Positions 8,119 through 16,773 of a stretch of DNA of 37,516 bases are shown in pieces. Every line of letters starts with the position of its first letter. The first letter of the stretch is position 1. The stretch is from the NCBI GenBank assembly GCA_002328035.1, contig DCVL01000053.1:1-37516 (forward strand), given 5' to 3'. The translations under genes and the position numbers were made by a program. The stretch is from Geobacter sp. UBA2189 (lineage in GTDB: Bacteria > Desulfobacterota > Desulfuromonadia > Geobacterales > Pseudopelobacteraceae). A model generated the notes under the pieces. That model was not told the DNA's origin, did no database searches, and saw only the letters and a program-made list of their open reading frames with translations.

Positions 8119-8805
8119 ATGATTCAATTCCATAACGTCTCTCTTGCCTATCAGAGGGATGCCACAGCCTTAAAAGATATATCCCTCCGTATTGCCAAAG
8201 GGGAATTTGTGTTTTTGACAGGTCCTTCCGGCGCGGGAAAAACTACAATGTTAAGGCTTATATACGGCGCGCTTGTCCCTTCTCGTGGCCAGGTTCTAAT
8301 TGACGGACAGAACGTGAGTCGTCTGACCCGCTCACAGCTGCCATTTCTGCGTCGCACCATAGGTGTTGTATTTCAGGACTTCAAGCTGCTTCAAAACAGA
8401 ACTGTTTTCGAGAATGTGGCCATAACGCTTGAGGTACAAGGCTTGGGGAGCAGGGCTGATATTGGTAAAAAGGTGATGCATGTTCTCCGTCAGATGGGGA
8501 TGGAGAACAAGGTTCAACTTACTCCACCACGTCTTTCAGGCGGAGAACAGCAACGTGTTGCACTGGCTCGTGCACTGGTAAACGAACCCAAAATACTTCT
8601 GGCTGACGAACCTACAGGGAATCTCGATGATGCCAACAAGATGCAGATCCTCAATATCTTTAAAGAGGCGAATATAAAGGGAACTACTGTCGTGGTTGCA
8701 ACGCATGATCGTCGTCTTATCGAAAACGCTCACTACCGCCCAATAAGGTTGCATAACGGTGAGTTGGCAGATGAAGGGGAGGCTGTTGATGAACAGAAAC
8801 AGTAA
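8119..8805 (+). CDS. ftsE: Cell division ATP-binding protein FtsE
   Basis: FtsE is the ATPase of the FtsEX complex, which couples ATP hydrolysis at the division site to periplasmic amidase activation. The 228 residues are the usual size. ABC motifs: Walker A GPSGAGKTT at 35-43, Q-loop FQDF near 86, signature LSGGEQQR at 139-146, Walker B and D-loop LLADEPTGNLD at 160-170, and the switch His in ATHDRR. The C-terminus overlaps the start of ftsX by 17 bases, so the two are translationally coupled. Confidence 0.97.
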   Translation: MIQFHNVSLAYQRDATALKDISLRIAKGEFVFLTGPSGAGKTTMLRLIYGALVPSRGQVLIDGQNVSRLTRSQLPFLRRTIGVVFQDFKLLQNRTVFENVAITLEVQGLGSRADIGKKVMHVLRQMGMENKVQLTPPRLSGGEQQRVALARALVNEPKILLADEPTGNLDDANKMQILNIFKEANIKGTTVVVATHDRRLIENAHYRPIRLHNGELADEGEAVDEQKQ

Positions 8806-9739
8806 AAAACGTCCTTCCATGACATCTGGTGGCGCTCAGGGGAGGCTGGCATATTTTACAGGGCGAGCCCTGACAAATATCAGGCAGAATATATTTGTCA
8901 ACGTTGTAACTGTAGGGACAATAACCCTTGCATTGCTTATTGTTTCACTGTTTATGCTGTTGTTTGTAAATCTTGAAAATGCAGCCGAAAACTGGAGCGA
9001 AAAGGTTCAGGTAACGATCTATTTTGATAAGGAGCTTACCCCGCAGGAACAGACAGATATCAAAAACAGGATTACTGTACTGCCCGCAACATCAAAAGTA
9101 AACTGGGTTAGTCGTGATGAGGCTCTAAAGCGTTTTAAAGGAAGGCTTAAAGGTCAGGAGACGCTGCTCGAAGGGATAAGGCCTGAGGTTCTGCCCACTT
9201 CGTTTGAAATCAGCCTTAAAAAAGCTAACAGAAGCAGCGAGGATATTGAGCTTTATGTAGGCAGGCTTAAAGGGATCCCTGGTATAGGTGAAATCCAGTA
9301 CGGTGAGGAATGGGTTCGCCGTTTTAACACCTTTTTAACCTTTATGCGGATTATTGGTCTGCTTGTAGGTGGTTTTCTTGTGCTGGCAGTTGTTTTCATC
9401 GTTTCAAATACCATACAACTTACAATCTATGCCCGCCGTGACGAGCTTGAGATCATGTCCCTTGTTGGCGCTACCAGGATGTTCATAAAAATACCTTTTC
9501 TTATTGAAGGGTTGCTTCAGGGGATTGCAGGTGGAGTGATTGCACTGCTTCTCCTTTTATCTATACACCTTCTCTTTTTGCACAATGCAGGAAATTTTCT
9601 TACATTTAATCCTGCAACCGCAGGCCTTTCATTTTTGCCTTCGTCGTACATAGCAGGGCTTCTGCTTGCAGGAGCCCTGCTTGGCTTTGTCGGCAGTCTT
9701 GCCGCTCTGCGTCGTTTCATAAATGAAATTGCTGATTGA
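8789..9739 (+). CDS. ftsX: Cell division membrane protein FtsX
   Basis: FtsX is the membrane partner of FtsE and passes the signal to periplasmic EnvC-type activators. The 316-residue protein has a short basic cytoplasmic N-terminus, TM1 at about 37-60, a large extracytoplasmic domain at about 61-195, and three C-terminal membrane helices, the expected FtsX topology. The YARRDELEIMSLVGAT coupling segment after TM2 is characteristic. The start at 8789 is preferred over an in-frame ATG at 8759 because GGGGAGG at 8776-8782 lies at proper spacing. It overlaps ftsE by 17 bases and the next gene by 17 bases. Confidence 0.96.
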   Translation: MNRNSKKRPSMTSGGAQGRLAYFTGRALTNIRQNIFVNVVTVGTITLALLIVSLFMLLFVNLENAAENWSEKVQVTIYFDKELTPQEQTDIKNRITVLPATSKVNWVSRDEALKRFKGRLKGQETLLEGIRPEVLPTSFEISLKKANRSSEDIELYVGRLKGIPGIGEIQYGEEWVRRFNTFLTFMRIIGLLVGGFLVLAVVFIVSNTIQLTIYARRDELEIMSLVGATRMFIKIPFLIEGLLQGIAGGVIALLLLLSIHLLFLHNAGNFLTFNPATAGLSFLPSSYIAGLLLAGALLGFVGSLAALRRFINEIAD

Positions 9740-10940
9740 AAACGTCGTGATTATATACAGAATATCCATATCATTTACATTCTTTTTACTGTTTCTATTT
9801 ATCTGCCCTAATGCATTTGCAACTCCGCAGGATGAGTTGCGTGGTGTCAAAAACGAGATAAGAAAAAAACAGCACCTGATCAAGAAAACCCGTAAGGTTG
9901 AACAGGAAGTTTCTACTGAACTTCAAGAGATCATTCGCTCGCTAAATCACAAGGAATCAGAGTTAAAACAACTGGATCGTGACCTTTTGACTGTTGAAGG
10001 TAGCATATCCCGTATCGGATTGGAGATTGAACGGGCAACTACAGAGGCACAGCAAAAGCAGCTTCAGATTGAGAGGAGACTGAGTTCTCTCTACAAAGCA
10101 GGGGAATTAGGGGTACTCAGGATGTTCTTTTCTTCTGAAAGCTTCCCTCAGATGGCCGAGAATATTCGCTATATGCGGTATGTCCTTGAGCAGGACAAGA
10201 GGATCTTTGCAGAATACAATAAAAAGATTGAAGAACTTCATCAGTTGAAAATCAGGCTTGAGCAGGAGGCAGGGCGTAAGGAACGTATTAAAAAAAGCAT
10301 TGCTTTCAAAAAACAGGAGATAGAAGAAGAAAAAAATAAAAAATCAAATTATCTTCATAAAGTCCGCAACGACAGGCAGAGCCATGAAGCATCACTTAAA
10401 GAGTTACAGGCTAACGCCTCTAGACTTCAGGAGATGCTTAAAAGGCTTGAGGCACAGAGCAGAAGACAGGCAGCCCAAAGGCATGATCCAAAGGCAAAAA
10501 ACCGACCATTGCCGGAATTACCACCAGTCCCTGACAGAGGATTTGCCTCACAAAAGGGGAGGATGAAGATGCCTGTCAAGGGCAATATTATTGAAACATT
10601 TGGAAAACACAAACATCCCGAATACAATTCCTATACCTTTAGTAAGGGAATTGTAATTGCTGCCCCTCTTGGTACAGAGATCAGGAGCATATATGAAGGC
10701 ACGGTTGTATTTGCAAACTATTTTAAGGGATATGGCAATATGCTCATTATTGACCACGGCGCCGGATATTTCAGTCTTTATGCGTATACTTCGCGCATAA
10801 CAAGAAAGGTAGGGGCTGAAGTTTCAAAGGGAGATGTTGTAGCAGCGGTTGGTGATGTTGATTCTGTAAAAGGCCCTGCGCTCTATTTTGAGATTCGTCA
10901 GCAAGGAAAACCTGTTGATCCTTCCGGGTGGGTTCGCTAA
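9723..10940 (+). CDS. envC: EnvC-like murein hydrolase activator with degenerate LytM domain
   Basis: EnvC is the periplasmic coiled-coil protein that FtsEX uses to switch on septal N-acetylmuramoyl amidases. This 405-residue protein has a signal peptide ending about residue 34 (FLLFLFICPNAFA), a long charged coiled coil at about 36-255, a proline-rich linker, and a C-terminal LytM/M23 domain from about 285. The M23 zinc ligands are lost: SKGIVIAAP replaces the His/Asp-bearing motif, YAYTS replaces YAHLS, and ALYFEIR (386-392) replaces HLHFEIR, as in E. coli EnvC. It should therefore activate other enzymes rather than cut murein itself. It follows ftsEX directly with overlap. The ATG at 9723 lacks a clear ribosome site; TTG 9729 and GTG 9747 are alternatives. 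Confidence 0.9.
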   Translation: MKLLIENVVIIYRISISFTFFLLFLFICPNAFATPQDELRGVKNEIRKKQHLIKKTRKVEQEVSTELQEIIRSLNHKESELKQLDRDLLTVEGSISRIGLEIERATTEAQQKQLQIERRLSSLYKAGELGVLRMFFSSESFPQMAENIRYMRYVLEQDKRIFAEYNKKIEELHQLKIRLEQEAGRKERIKKSIAFKKQEIEEEKNKKSNYLHKVRNDRQSHEASLKELQANASRLQEMLKRLEAQSRRQAAQRHDPKAKNRPLPELPPVPDRGFASQKGRMKMPVKGNIIETFGKHKHPEYNSYTFSKGIVIAAPLGTEIRSIYEGTVVFANYFKGYGNMLIIDHGAGYFSLYAYTSRITRKVGAEVSKGDVVAAVGDVDSVKGPALYFEIRQQGKPVDPSGWVR

Positions 10941-11022
10941 CCAAGAAAAGACTCGTTTTCCTTAACAGTTCGATGTATAGAAATTACTTGAGCGTTTTAT
11001 TACAAGCGGAGGAACTCCTGTC

Positions 11023-12387
11023 ATGCTGAAGTCCGGCACAAAAAAGATTGCACTTGGTTTTATTGTTGTTGTTTTTCTGCTTGTAGCGTTTATAGGGATA
11101 ACCACCCAACGGCGCTGTGATGCAAAAAGTGGTAAGGAATATGAATATATAGGCCTTTTTACCGATGTTATGACCATTGTAAAAAAGAGCTATGTAGAGG
11201 AGGTGGACTCCAAGAAACTTATTTATGGGGCTATCAACGGAATGCTGGCAGCTCTTGATCCGCACAGTTCTTTCATGTCTCCAGATACTTTCAAGGAAAT
11301 GAAGGTTGAGACTAAAGGGGCGTTTGGCGGACTTGGCATTGAGATAAGCATGAAGGACGGCATTCTGACCGTGATTTCACCGATAGAAGATACTCCGGCG
11401 CAAAGAGCCGGTATAAAGGCTGGAGACCAGATATTAAGGATTGATGAGAAGTTTACTAAAGACCTTACTATCACAGAATCAGTCAAAAGAATGCGTGGCC
11501 CTAAAGGTTCAAAGGTAATACTTACGATTATGAGGGATGGTTTTGATCGTCCTAAAGACTTTCCGATTATCAGGGATGTAATTCAGGTTAAAAGTGTAAA
11601 ATCCAGAATGCTTGAAAACGGCTACGGTTACATAAGGGTAGCACAGTTTCAGGAACGCTCCGATGAAGATACTGCAAAGGCTCTAAAGGCATTGGTGGAT
11701 GAAAACAAAGGCAAGTCGTTATCCGGTCTTGTCCTTGATCTCAGAAACGACCCTGGCGGTCTTCTTGATCAGGCTGTGAAGATATCGGATCACTTTGTCG
11801 AAAATGGTAAGATGATAGTCTATACTGAAGGCAGGGACAAGGAATCAAGGATGCAGTTCACTGCAAGCTCAAGGGCTAAAGAGCCAGGATATCCGATTGT
11901 TGTGTTGATAAACGGCGGAAGCGCCAGTGCGTCGGAGATCGTCGCCGGAGCCCTGCAGGATCACAAACGGGCTATAGTTATGGGCACCCAGAGTTTTGGC
12001 AAGGGCTCGGTTCAGACCATTATTCCACTACCAGATGAATCTGGACTCCGGTTGACTACAGCACGTTATTTTACGCCGAGTGGACGCTCTATCCAAGCAA
12101 AAGGGATAACACCCGACATAGTCGTAGAGCAGCTTGAGATGCCCAAGCAGACATCAAAACGGGACTCCATGTATATTCGCGAGAAAGATCTCGAAAATCA
12201 TTTTGAAAACAAGGATGGCGATAAAAAAACGGATGATAAAAGAGAGGCTGTAAAAGATGAAACAAAAGAGGTTACAGATTCCAAAAAGCCGGTTGATCCA
12301 CTGAAGGTAGATTATCAGCTGGTACGTGCCCTGGACCTTCTCAAAGGCTGGGAAATATTAAAGAAGATGAATCCGGAGAAACAGTAG
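11023..12387 (+). CDS. ctpA: Carboxyl-terminal processing protease (S41 family)
   Basis: A periplasmic tail-specific serine protease of the CtpA/Prc/CtpB type. In 454 residues: an N-terminal signal anchor at about 8-27, a helical segment, a PDZ domain at about 100-175 (GGLGIEISMKDG start), and the S41 core with LDLRNDPGGLL near 238-248, the nucleophile in GGSASASEI (Ser302 by spacing from the Lys) and the general-base Lys327 in SFGKGSVQT. The C-terminal tail from about 385 is highly charged (Lys/Asp/Glu). GGAGG precedes the ATG. It sits between envC and yibQ-like genes; Ctp proteases next to envC are common and suggest control of envelope hydrolases. Confidence 0.94.
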   Translation: MLKSGTKKIALGFIVVVFLLVAFIGITTQRRCDAKSGKEYEYIGLFTDVMTIVKKSYVEEVDSKKLIYGAINGMLAALDPHSSFMSPDTFKEMKVETKGAFGGLGIEISMKDGILTVISPIEDTPAQRAGIKAGDQILRIDEKFTKDLTITESVKRMRGPKGSKVILTIMRDGFDRPKDFPIIRDVIQVKSVKSRMLENGYGYIRVAQFQERSDEDTAKALKALVDENKGKSLSGLVLDLRNDPGGLLDQAVKISDHFVENGKMIVYTEGRDKESRMQFTASSRAKEPGYPIVVLINGGSASASEIVAGALQDHKRAIVMGTQSFGKGSVQTIIPLPDESGLRLTTARYFTPSGRSIQAKGITPDIVVEQLEMPKQTSKRDSMYIREKDLENHFENKDGDKKTDDKREAVKDETKEVTDSKKPVDPLKVDYQLVRALDLLKGWEILKKMNPEKQ

Positions 12388-13377
12388 GTGCCTTTAAAAA
12401 AGCGGCCTGGTCTAAACAGATACAAGAAGAACGGCAAGGGCGGTTTCGCCTTTGCCGTTCTTCTTGTATTTATCTGTTTTCTGATGGTAGGCGGATATAT
12501 TCTGAGTCGAAATCAGCAAAAAATTCCGGAGATAAAATCCGTTGAAAGCCCACTGACAAACAAACAGTCAGTTGTCATCAAACCGTACACTTCTTCAGCT
12601 ATGCTGCAAAAACAGGTTGTTGAGGCCGTTCCTCCCTTGAGACAGGATTACTACGAAGGGGATATACCCTCTGAACAGCCACTTACAAAATCTTTACAAC
12701 CTTCAGAAAAAAACAGGGCAGAATTGGCAATTCTTATTGATGATATGGGTAGTTCAATGCAGGAGGCCATATATCTCTCCGATATTGGACTACCTCTGAA
12801 CTTCGCCATCATCCCCGGACTCAGGCATTATAAGGAGGTTGCTGAATATGCGACTTTGCGGGGGATAACTGTATTAATCCACATACCTATGCAGCCTAAG
12901 GAGTATCCGGCAAGAAGGATTGAATCAAACGGACTTTTGCTTGAGCATTCTGATGAAGAGCTGAGAAGTCGGGTAAATTCATATATGGCATCTTTGCCAA
13001 TGGCTGTTGGCGCAAATAACCATATGGGTTCAGGTTTTACTGAAAACAGGGAAAAGATGAAGGTTGTTCTTGGTTTATTGAAGGAAAACGACCTTTTTTT
13101 TATAGACAGCATCACAACTCCACGCACAACAGGAGTTAAAGTCGCTGCCGAGCTGGGAATGCATTACGCAAAAAGGGATGTATTTCTTGATAACGAGCAG
13201 AAAGAAACATACATAAGAAGGCAGCTGGATCAAGCCGTTAATCGGGCATTAAGGAATGGCCACGCAATAGCTATTTGCCACCCACATCCAGAAACAATAT
13301 CTACGCTTTCCAAGGCGCTGCCTGATTTAAAATCAAAGGGGATAACATTGGTCTCCCTCAAAAGACTCGTCAGATAG
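12388..13377 (+). CDS. YibQ-type divergent polysaccharide deacetylase
   Basis: A membrane-anchored member of the divergent polysaccharide deacetylase family (YibQ, DUF610), a gene that neighbours envC in E. coli as well. The 329 residues comprise a basic N-terminus, one membrane helix at about 20-39, a low-complexity linker, and the NodB-like domain from about 112: IDDMG at 117-121, HIPMQP at 165-170, NNHMGS at 210-215 and FIDS. The enzymatic activity of the family is not settled. The start is a GTG immediately after the ctp TAG stop, with GGAG 9 bases upstream. Codons 12-27 lie exactly within a 48-bp palindrome (separate entry). Confidence 0.9.
   Translation: MPLKKRPGLNRYKKNGKGGFAFAVLLVFICFLMVGGYILSRNQQKIPEIKSVESPLTNKQSVVIKPYTSSAMLQKQVVEAVPPLRQDYYEGDIPSEQPLTKSLQPSEKNRAELAILIDDMGSSMQEAIYLSDIGLPLNFAIIPGLRHYKEVAEYATLRGITVLIHIPMQPKEYPARRIESNGLLLEHSDEELRSRVNSYMASLPMAVGANNHMGSGFTENREKMKVVLGLLKENDLFFIDSITTPRTTGVKVAAELGMHYAKRDVFLDNEQKETYIRRQLDQAVNRALRNGHAIAICHPHPETISTLSKALPDLKSKGITLVSLKRLVR
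12421..12468. repeat. 48-bp near-perfect palindrome inside coding sequence
   Basis: Left arm 12421-12442 and right arm 12447-12468 are reverse complements over 22 bases except one position (a G opposite T, so a G-U pair in RNA), around the loop GTTT. The outer 17 bases (TACAAGAAGAACGGCAA) match perfectly. It is in codon phase: 16 codons, Tyr12 to Val27 of the YibQ-like protein. The left arm supplies Lys/Gly-rich residues and the right arm Phe/Ala/Val/Leu residues of the membrane helix. The sequence after it, to about 12480, is T-rich but has no strong T-run. It could act as an mRNA attenuator or RNase site between ctp and the downstream genes. Confidence 0.9.
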
Positions 13378-13404
13378 TGATGGCATCACTCCTGGAGAAT
13401 AAGC

Positions 13405-14970
13405 ATGTCTGAGCGCAAAGGCATACTTAAGGCTGCAGGTGTTCTTGGTTCTGCAACCGTACTGTCACGAATTATGGGGATGATTCGTGACATGGTAGTA
13501 TCCCGTCTTTTTGGTGCAGGGATGGCTACAGACGCTTTTTTTGCAGCTTTCCAGATTCCCAACATGCTGAGGCGTTTTTTTGCTGAGGGCGCCTTGACAG
13601 CCGCTTTTGTTCCGACATTTTCCGAAACTCTTGTCAAGGAAGGGGAGGAAAGGGCGCGTGAGCTTGCAAATCTCTGCTTTAGCACGCTTTTTGTTGTTAC
13701 AGCAGCAGTTACCCTTTTGGGTGTTATGTTCTCACCGCAAATCATATCATTGATGTTTCCTGGGTTTATCAAGGTGCCCGGCAAATTTGAGATGACGGTT
13801 TTGCTTAACAGGGTTATGTTTCCCTATCTCTTCTTTATCTCTCTTGTAGCGCTTTGTATGGGTATTCTCAATACACTGCGCCATTTTTTTACTCCGGCAA
13901 TTTCCACCGTATTCCTGAATATTTCCATGATCCTCGCAGCGCTCTTTTTGCACCCTTTTTATCAATATCCGATCACTGCGCTGGCAGTAGGGGTGCTGAT
14001 TGGCGGTTTCATACAGCTCTTACTTCAACTTCCTGTGCTCTGGCGCAAGGGGTTCCCTATCAGGCCTGTTTTTGAGTTTGATAATCCCAAGCTCAGGAAA
14101 ATTGCCCTGCTTATGCTACCTGCCACTTTAGGTGTTGGTGTCTACTACCTTAATATTACTGTTGGTAATATATTGGCTTCTCTGCTGCCTCAAGGCAGTG
14201 TTTCATATCTCTATTATGCCCAGCGACTCTTTGAATTCCCTCAAGGTGTATTTACAGTATCAGTTGCACAGGCTGTTCTTCCAAGTATGAGCCGTCAGGC
14301 TGCCGAGGGAGATCTCCATGCCATGAAAGATTCGCTTAATTACGGGATACGTTTGACGCTTTTCGTTACCATTCCTGCATTGGCTGGATTGATTATTTGT
14401 GCTGAACCGCTTATGGCTCTGCTTTTCATGGGTGGCGAGTTTGATTACAAGATGGCTCTTAATTCGGCTAATGCATTGATGTATTATTCTTTAGGTCTTG
14501 CCTGTGTAGCTCTCGTCAGGGTTTTAGCCCCCTCATTTTATGCACTTAAAGACACCCGAACCCCTGTAATCACCGCTTTTATAGCATTTCTGCTTAATCT
14601 TGTCTTCAGCCTTCTCCTTATGAAACCACTGTTACACAGCGGGTTGGCTCTTGCTTCGTCATTATCGGCTCTGGTTAATATGCTGTTGCTCTTATGGTTG
14701 CTACGCAAGAAGATAGGCAGTATTGGTGGAAGACAGATACTTGCCACCGCTTGCAAGGCTATCCTTGCCTCTGTCCCGATGGGACTTACTGCCTGGTGGC
14801 TGTCCAGTCTTATGGATTGGTCATTGCCAGGCCAGAAACTTCTAAAAACCGCTGTATTGACAGGTGTTGTTCTGACTGCATTGCTGCTTTACTGGCTTTT
14901 CAGCCGCCTTTTAAGGTCTGAAGAGGCACTGGAGTTCTCAGGGATACTGAGTAGAAAACTGAGGAGGTAG
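13405..14970 (+). CDS. murJ: Lipid II flippase MurJ (MviN family)
   Basis: MurJ flips lipid II across the inner membrane for peptidoglycan synthesis. The 521-residue protein is a MOP-superfamily transporter with about 14 hydrophobic segments. Family hallmarks are visible: the N-terminal GSATVLSRIMGMIRDMVVSRLFGAG stretch (arginine-rich after helix 1), DAFFAAFQIPNMLRRFFAEGALTAAFVPTF, and YYAQRLFEFPQGVFTVSVAQAVLPSMSR. GGAG at about 13394 is the ribosome site. It follows the YibQ-like gene by 27 bases, so it probably belongs to the envelope operon. Confidence 0.96.
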   Translation: MSERKGILKAAGVLGSATVLSRIMGMIRDMVVSRLFGAGMATDAFFAAFQIPNMLRRFFAEGALTAAFVPTFSETLVKEGEERARELANLCFSTLFVVTAAVTLLGVMFSPQIISLMFPGFIKVPGKFEMTVLLNRVMFPYLFFISLVALCMGILNTLRHFFTPAISTVFLNISMILAALFLHPFYQYPITALAVGVLIGGFIQLLLQLPVLWRKGFPIRPVFEFDNPKLRKIALLMLPATLGVGVYYLNITVGNILASLLPQGSVSYLYYAQRLFEFPQGVFTVSVAQAVLPSMSRQAAEGDLHAMKDSLNYGIRLTLFVTIPALAGLIICAEPLMALLFMGGEFDYKMALNSANALMYYSLGLACVALVRVLAPSFYALKDTRTPVITAFIAFLLNLVFSLLLMKPLLHSGLALASSLSALVNMLLLLWLLRKKIGSIGGRQILATACKAILASVPMGLTAWWLSSLMDWSLPGQKLLKTAVLTGVVLTALLLYWLFSRLLRSEEALEFSGILSRKLRR

Positions 14971-14975
14971 AGGCT

Positions 14976-15473
14976 CTGACTCAACTTTGGATATCAAAAT
15001 TTTCGACAGAGTTGGGGGTGGGTGCAGTTGCAACTACTCCAAATGGAATAAGCAATGTCTGGTTGCCTGGAGATCCTCATCTTAAAACTCTTTTTTCAGA
15101 TCAGTTCAAAAACTCAGAAAGAGCTTCCCATGCTGCCAGACAGTTGGAGCTATACTTTAACCGAGCCTTAAAAAGCTTTGATATTATTGTTGATTTTACT
15201 ACAATGACTATTTTTCGCCAGCAAGTTTTAAGCCAGTTAGCAAAGGTACCTTACGGCAAAGTGATTACATATCACCAACTGGCGTTACAAATAGGCTCAC
15301 CAAATGCCAGTCGTGCCGTTGGTGGTGCAGTTGCGGCTAATCCTATCCCGATAATTCTGCCATGTCACCGTGTAATATCATCTTCAGGTGCTGTTGGCGG
15401 TTATAGCGGAGCGGGAGGTGTTGAGATGAAGAAATATCTGCTTTCTCTTGAAGGATATATGGATATTGATTAA
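14976..15473 (+). CDS. ogt: Methylated-DNA--protein-cysteine methyltransferase
   Basis: Repairs O6-alkylguanine by suicide transfer of the alkyl group to a cysteine. The active site PCHRVI is present, with the upstream PYGKVITYHQLA helix-turn-helix region, SRAVGGAVAANP and a C-terminal GGYSGAGGVEMKK. The first ATG/GTG/TTG in frame is TTG at 15012, without a ribosome site, and would cut off half of the first conserved strand. The frame is open upstream, and TQLWISKFSTELG fits the N-terminal strand of the family. I place the start at CTG 14976 because GAGGAGG at 14961-14967 sits 8 bases upstream, which gives 165 residues, the usual size. If CTG is not used, the gene starts at 15012 with 153 residues. 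It follows murJ by 5 bases. Confidence 0.88.
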   Translation: MTQLWISKFSTELGVGAVATTPNGISNVWLPGDPHLKTLFSDQFKNSERASHAARQLELYFNRALKSFDIIVDFTTMTIFRQQVLSQLAKVPYGKVITYHQLALQIGSPNASRAVGGAVAANPIPIILPCHRVISSSGAVGGYSGAGGVEMKKYLLSLEGYMDID

Positions 15474-15510
15474 CTGAGATGGGTTTTAGGAAATGATAGG
15501 TTGATGCAGC

Positions 15511-16650
15511 TTATTGATCAGATTTTGGCACTCTTCCAATTTTTTTAAGATATTCTCCAAATCCCTTTTCAAATATCAGCTCAATCTCATTTTTGGGACG
15601 ATTCTCGGGGTAATTTTTGAAATATATTATCAAGCCGGATATTATAATTACGGTGGATGCAATTATTATTATCGTCTTTACCAACATCCTCCTCTTTTCT
15701 TCAATAGTCATTTCAACTTTTTCAGGTGCAAGCCCGTTACGAAACAGGTACTTCTCACGCATCTGTCGGATCCGCTTTAACTGAACGTTTGATATATAAC
15801 TTACAATCAAATCACGATCCCTCTCATCAATAAATCTGAATTTCAGGCCGGTATTGTAGCTCGTACGGTTAAGCTGTTTGCCGGCGGCATAATTTTCATT
15901 GGCAAAGGCAACAACACAAACAGCATCAACAATTTGTGGTTCCGGTTCAGTGGGTAGATAGATCTCTATAGGTACAAGTGTATCTTCCTCAAAGAGGTGA
16001 TGGAGCAGCATCCTGACTCCGCCGCCGCTGATATTGGCTGCCAGCGGAATGACGTCATCCCATGAATGATCCATACCGTTATTTTCATCTTCATCTTCCA
16101 CCCCTTCTCCGCTATCCTCCCAGAGGGTTTCTTCTGTCATCTCCTCCTCTGGAAGTTCTTCAGTGGAAGGGGCGTTACGAAGTCGCTCCCACGGTTTTTT
16201 CCGGTTCTGCTTTCTTTCCTTTTCTGCTTCAATCCGCATTTCTCTTTTTTCTTTGCAGGCAGCTTTAAGTCTGACCTCACTCTGTTCTGAGCTAATGAAG
16301 TACCTTATTGGTAAAAATGCGTCTATCCTGTAGAATTCGCGCAATTCAGATGAGACAATCTCTCCGATAAGGCGTAATAGGACTTCGCGGCGGTAGCCCT
16401 CCGCTACAATGATCGCGCGACAGGAATATCCAGAGATATCATTACCTACACGAATATCCAGAATTGTTCCAACACGGAGTTTTACCCCAACAGGAAGTGT
16501 ATCTCGGGAGAGTTGCAGTGAAACCAGATCTTCATCTATGTTGTGAATTATTGCCCAGTCATGAAATGATTCAGCACCAGGAACAGGAATCCCGACATTA
16601 ACCTTTAATCCTATAGGGAAATGTTCAAGATACTGATCAAAATCACTCAT
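15511..16650 (-). CDS. PilZ-domain protein with acidic insertion and C-terminal membrane anchor
   Basis: Probably a cyclic-di-GMP-responsive effector. The N-terminal part, about 1-100, resembles the YcgR-N/PilZN barrel. The PilZ signature is split: RxxxR at 104-108 (REFYR) and N-x-S-x-x-G at 206-211 (NISGGG). Between them, about 128-200, lies a highly charged stretch, first Lys/Arg/Glu-rich and then strongly acidic, much longer than the usual spacer. After the PilZ barrel a membrane helix at about 325-344 and a short basic tail follow, so the domain faces the cytoplasm at the membrane. It converges with the methyltransferase gene and lies beyond the aspC terminator, so it is probably transcribed separately. 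Confidence 0.82.
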   Translation of the reverse strand: MSDFDQYLEHFPIGLKVNVGIPVPGAESFHDWAIIHNIDEDLVSLQLSRDTLPVGVKLRVGTILDIRVGNDISGYSCRAIIVAEGYRREVLLRLIGEIVSSELREFYRIDAFLPIRYFISSEQSEVRLKAACKEKREMRIEAEKERKQNRKKPWERLRNAPSTEELPEEEMTEETLWEDSGEGVEDEDENNGMDHSWDDVIPLAANISGGGVRMLLHHLFEEDTLVPIEIYLPTEPEPQIVDAVCVVAFANENYAAGKQLNRTSYNTGLKFRFIDERDRDLIVSYISNVQLKRIRQMREKYLFRNGLAPEKVEMTIEEKRRMLVKTIIIIASTVIIISGLIIYFKNYPENRPKNEIELIFEKGFGEYLKKIGRVPKSDQ

Positions 16651-16735
16651 TAAGCCACCGTTTTAATCGGAAGAGGAAAAAGGAACTCAGAATTTTAAGT
16701 TTTTATATGTTATTTACGCCAGAGGTTGTAGATAC

Positions 16736-16768
16736 AAAAAGAGGGACACCAGTGTATCCCTCTTTTTT
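16736..16768 (-). terminator. Rho-independent terminator after aspC
   Basis: Arms 16736-16749 and 16754-16767 pair over 14 bases with one mismatch (AAAAAGAGGGACAC against GTATCCCTCTTTTT) around a 4-base loop. A and T runs flank both sides, so it can work in either direction; it lies 5 bases past the aspC stop on the minus strand. Confidence 0.85.
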
Positions 16769-16773
16769 AATAA

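Noticed and set aside
13376..13390. Perfect 7-bp inverted repeat AGTGATG-G-CATCACT upstream of murJ
   Set aside because: Too short, and without a T-run or partner copies, to call an operator or terminator; it overlaps the stop codon of the YibQ-like gene.
13386..13784. 132-residue minus-strand frame over the murJ start
   Set aside because: Antisense to the conserved MurJ N-terminus and has no family resemblance.
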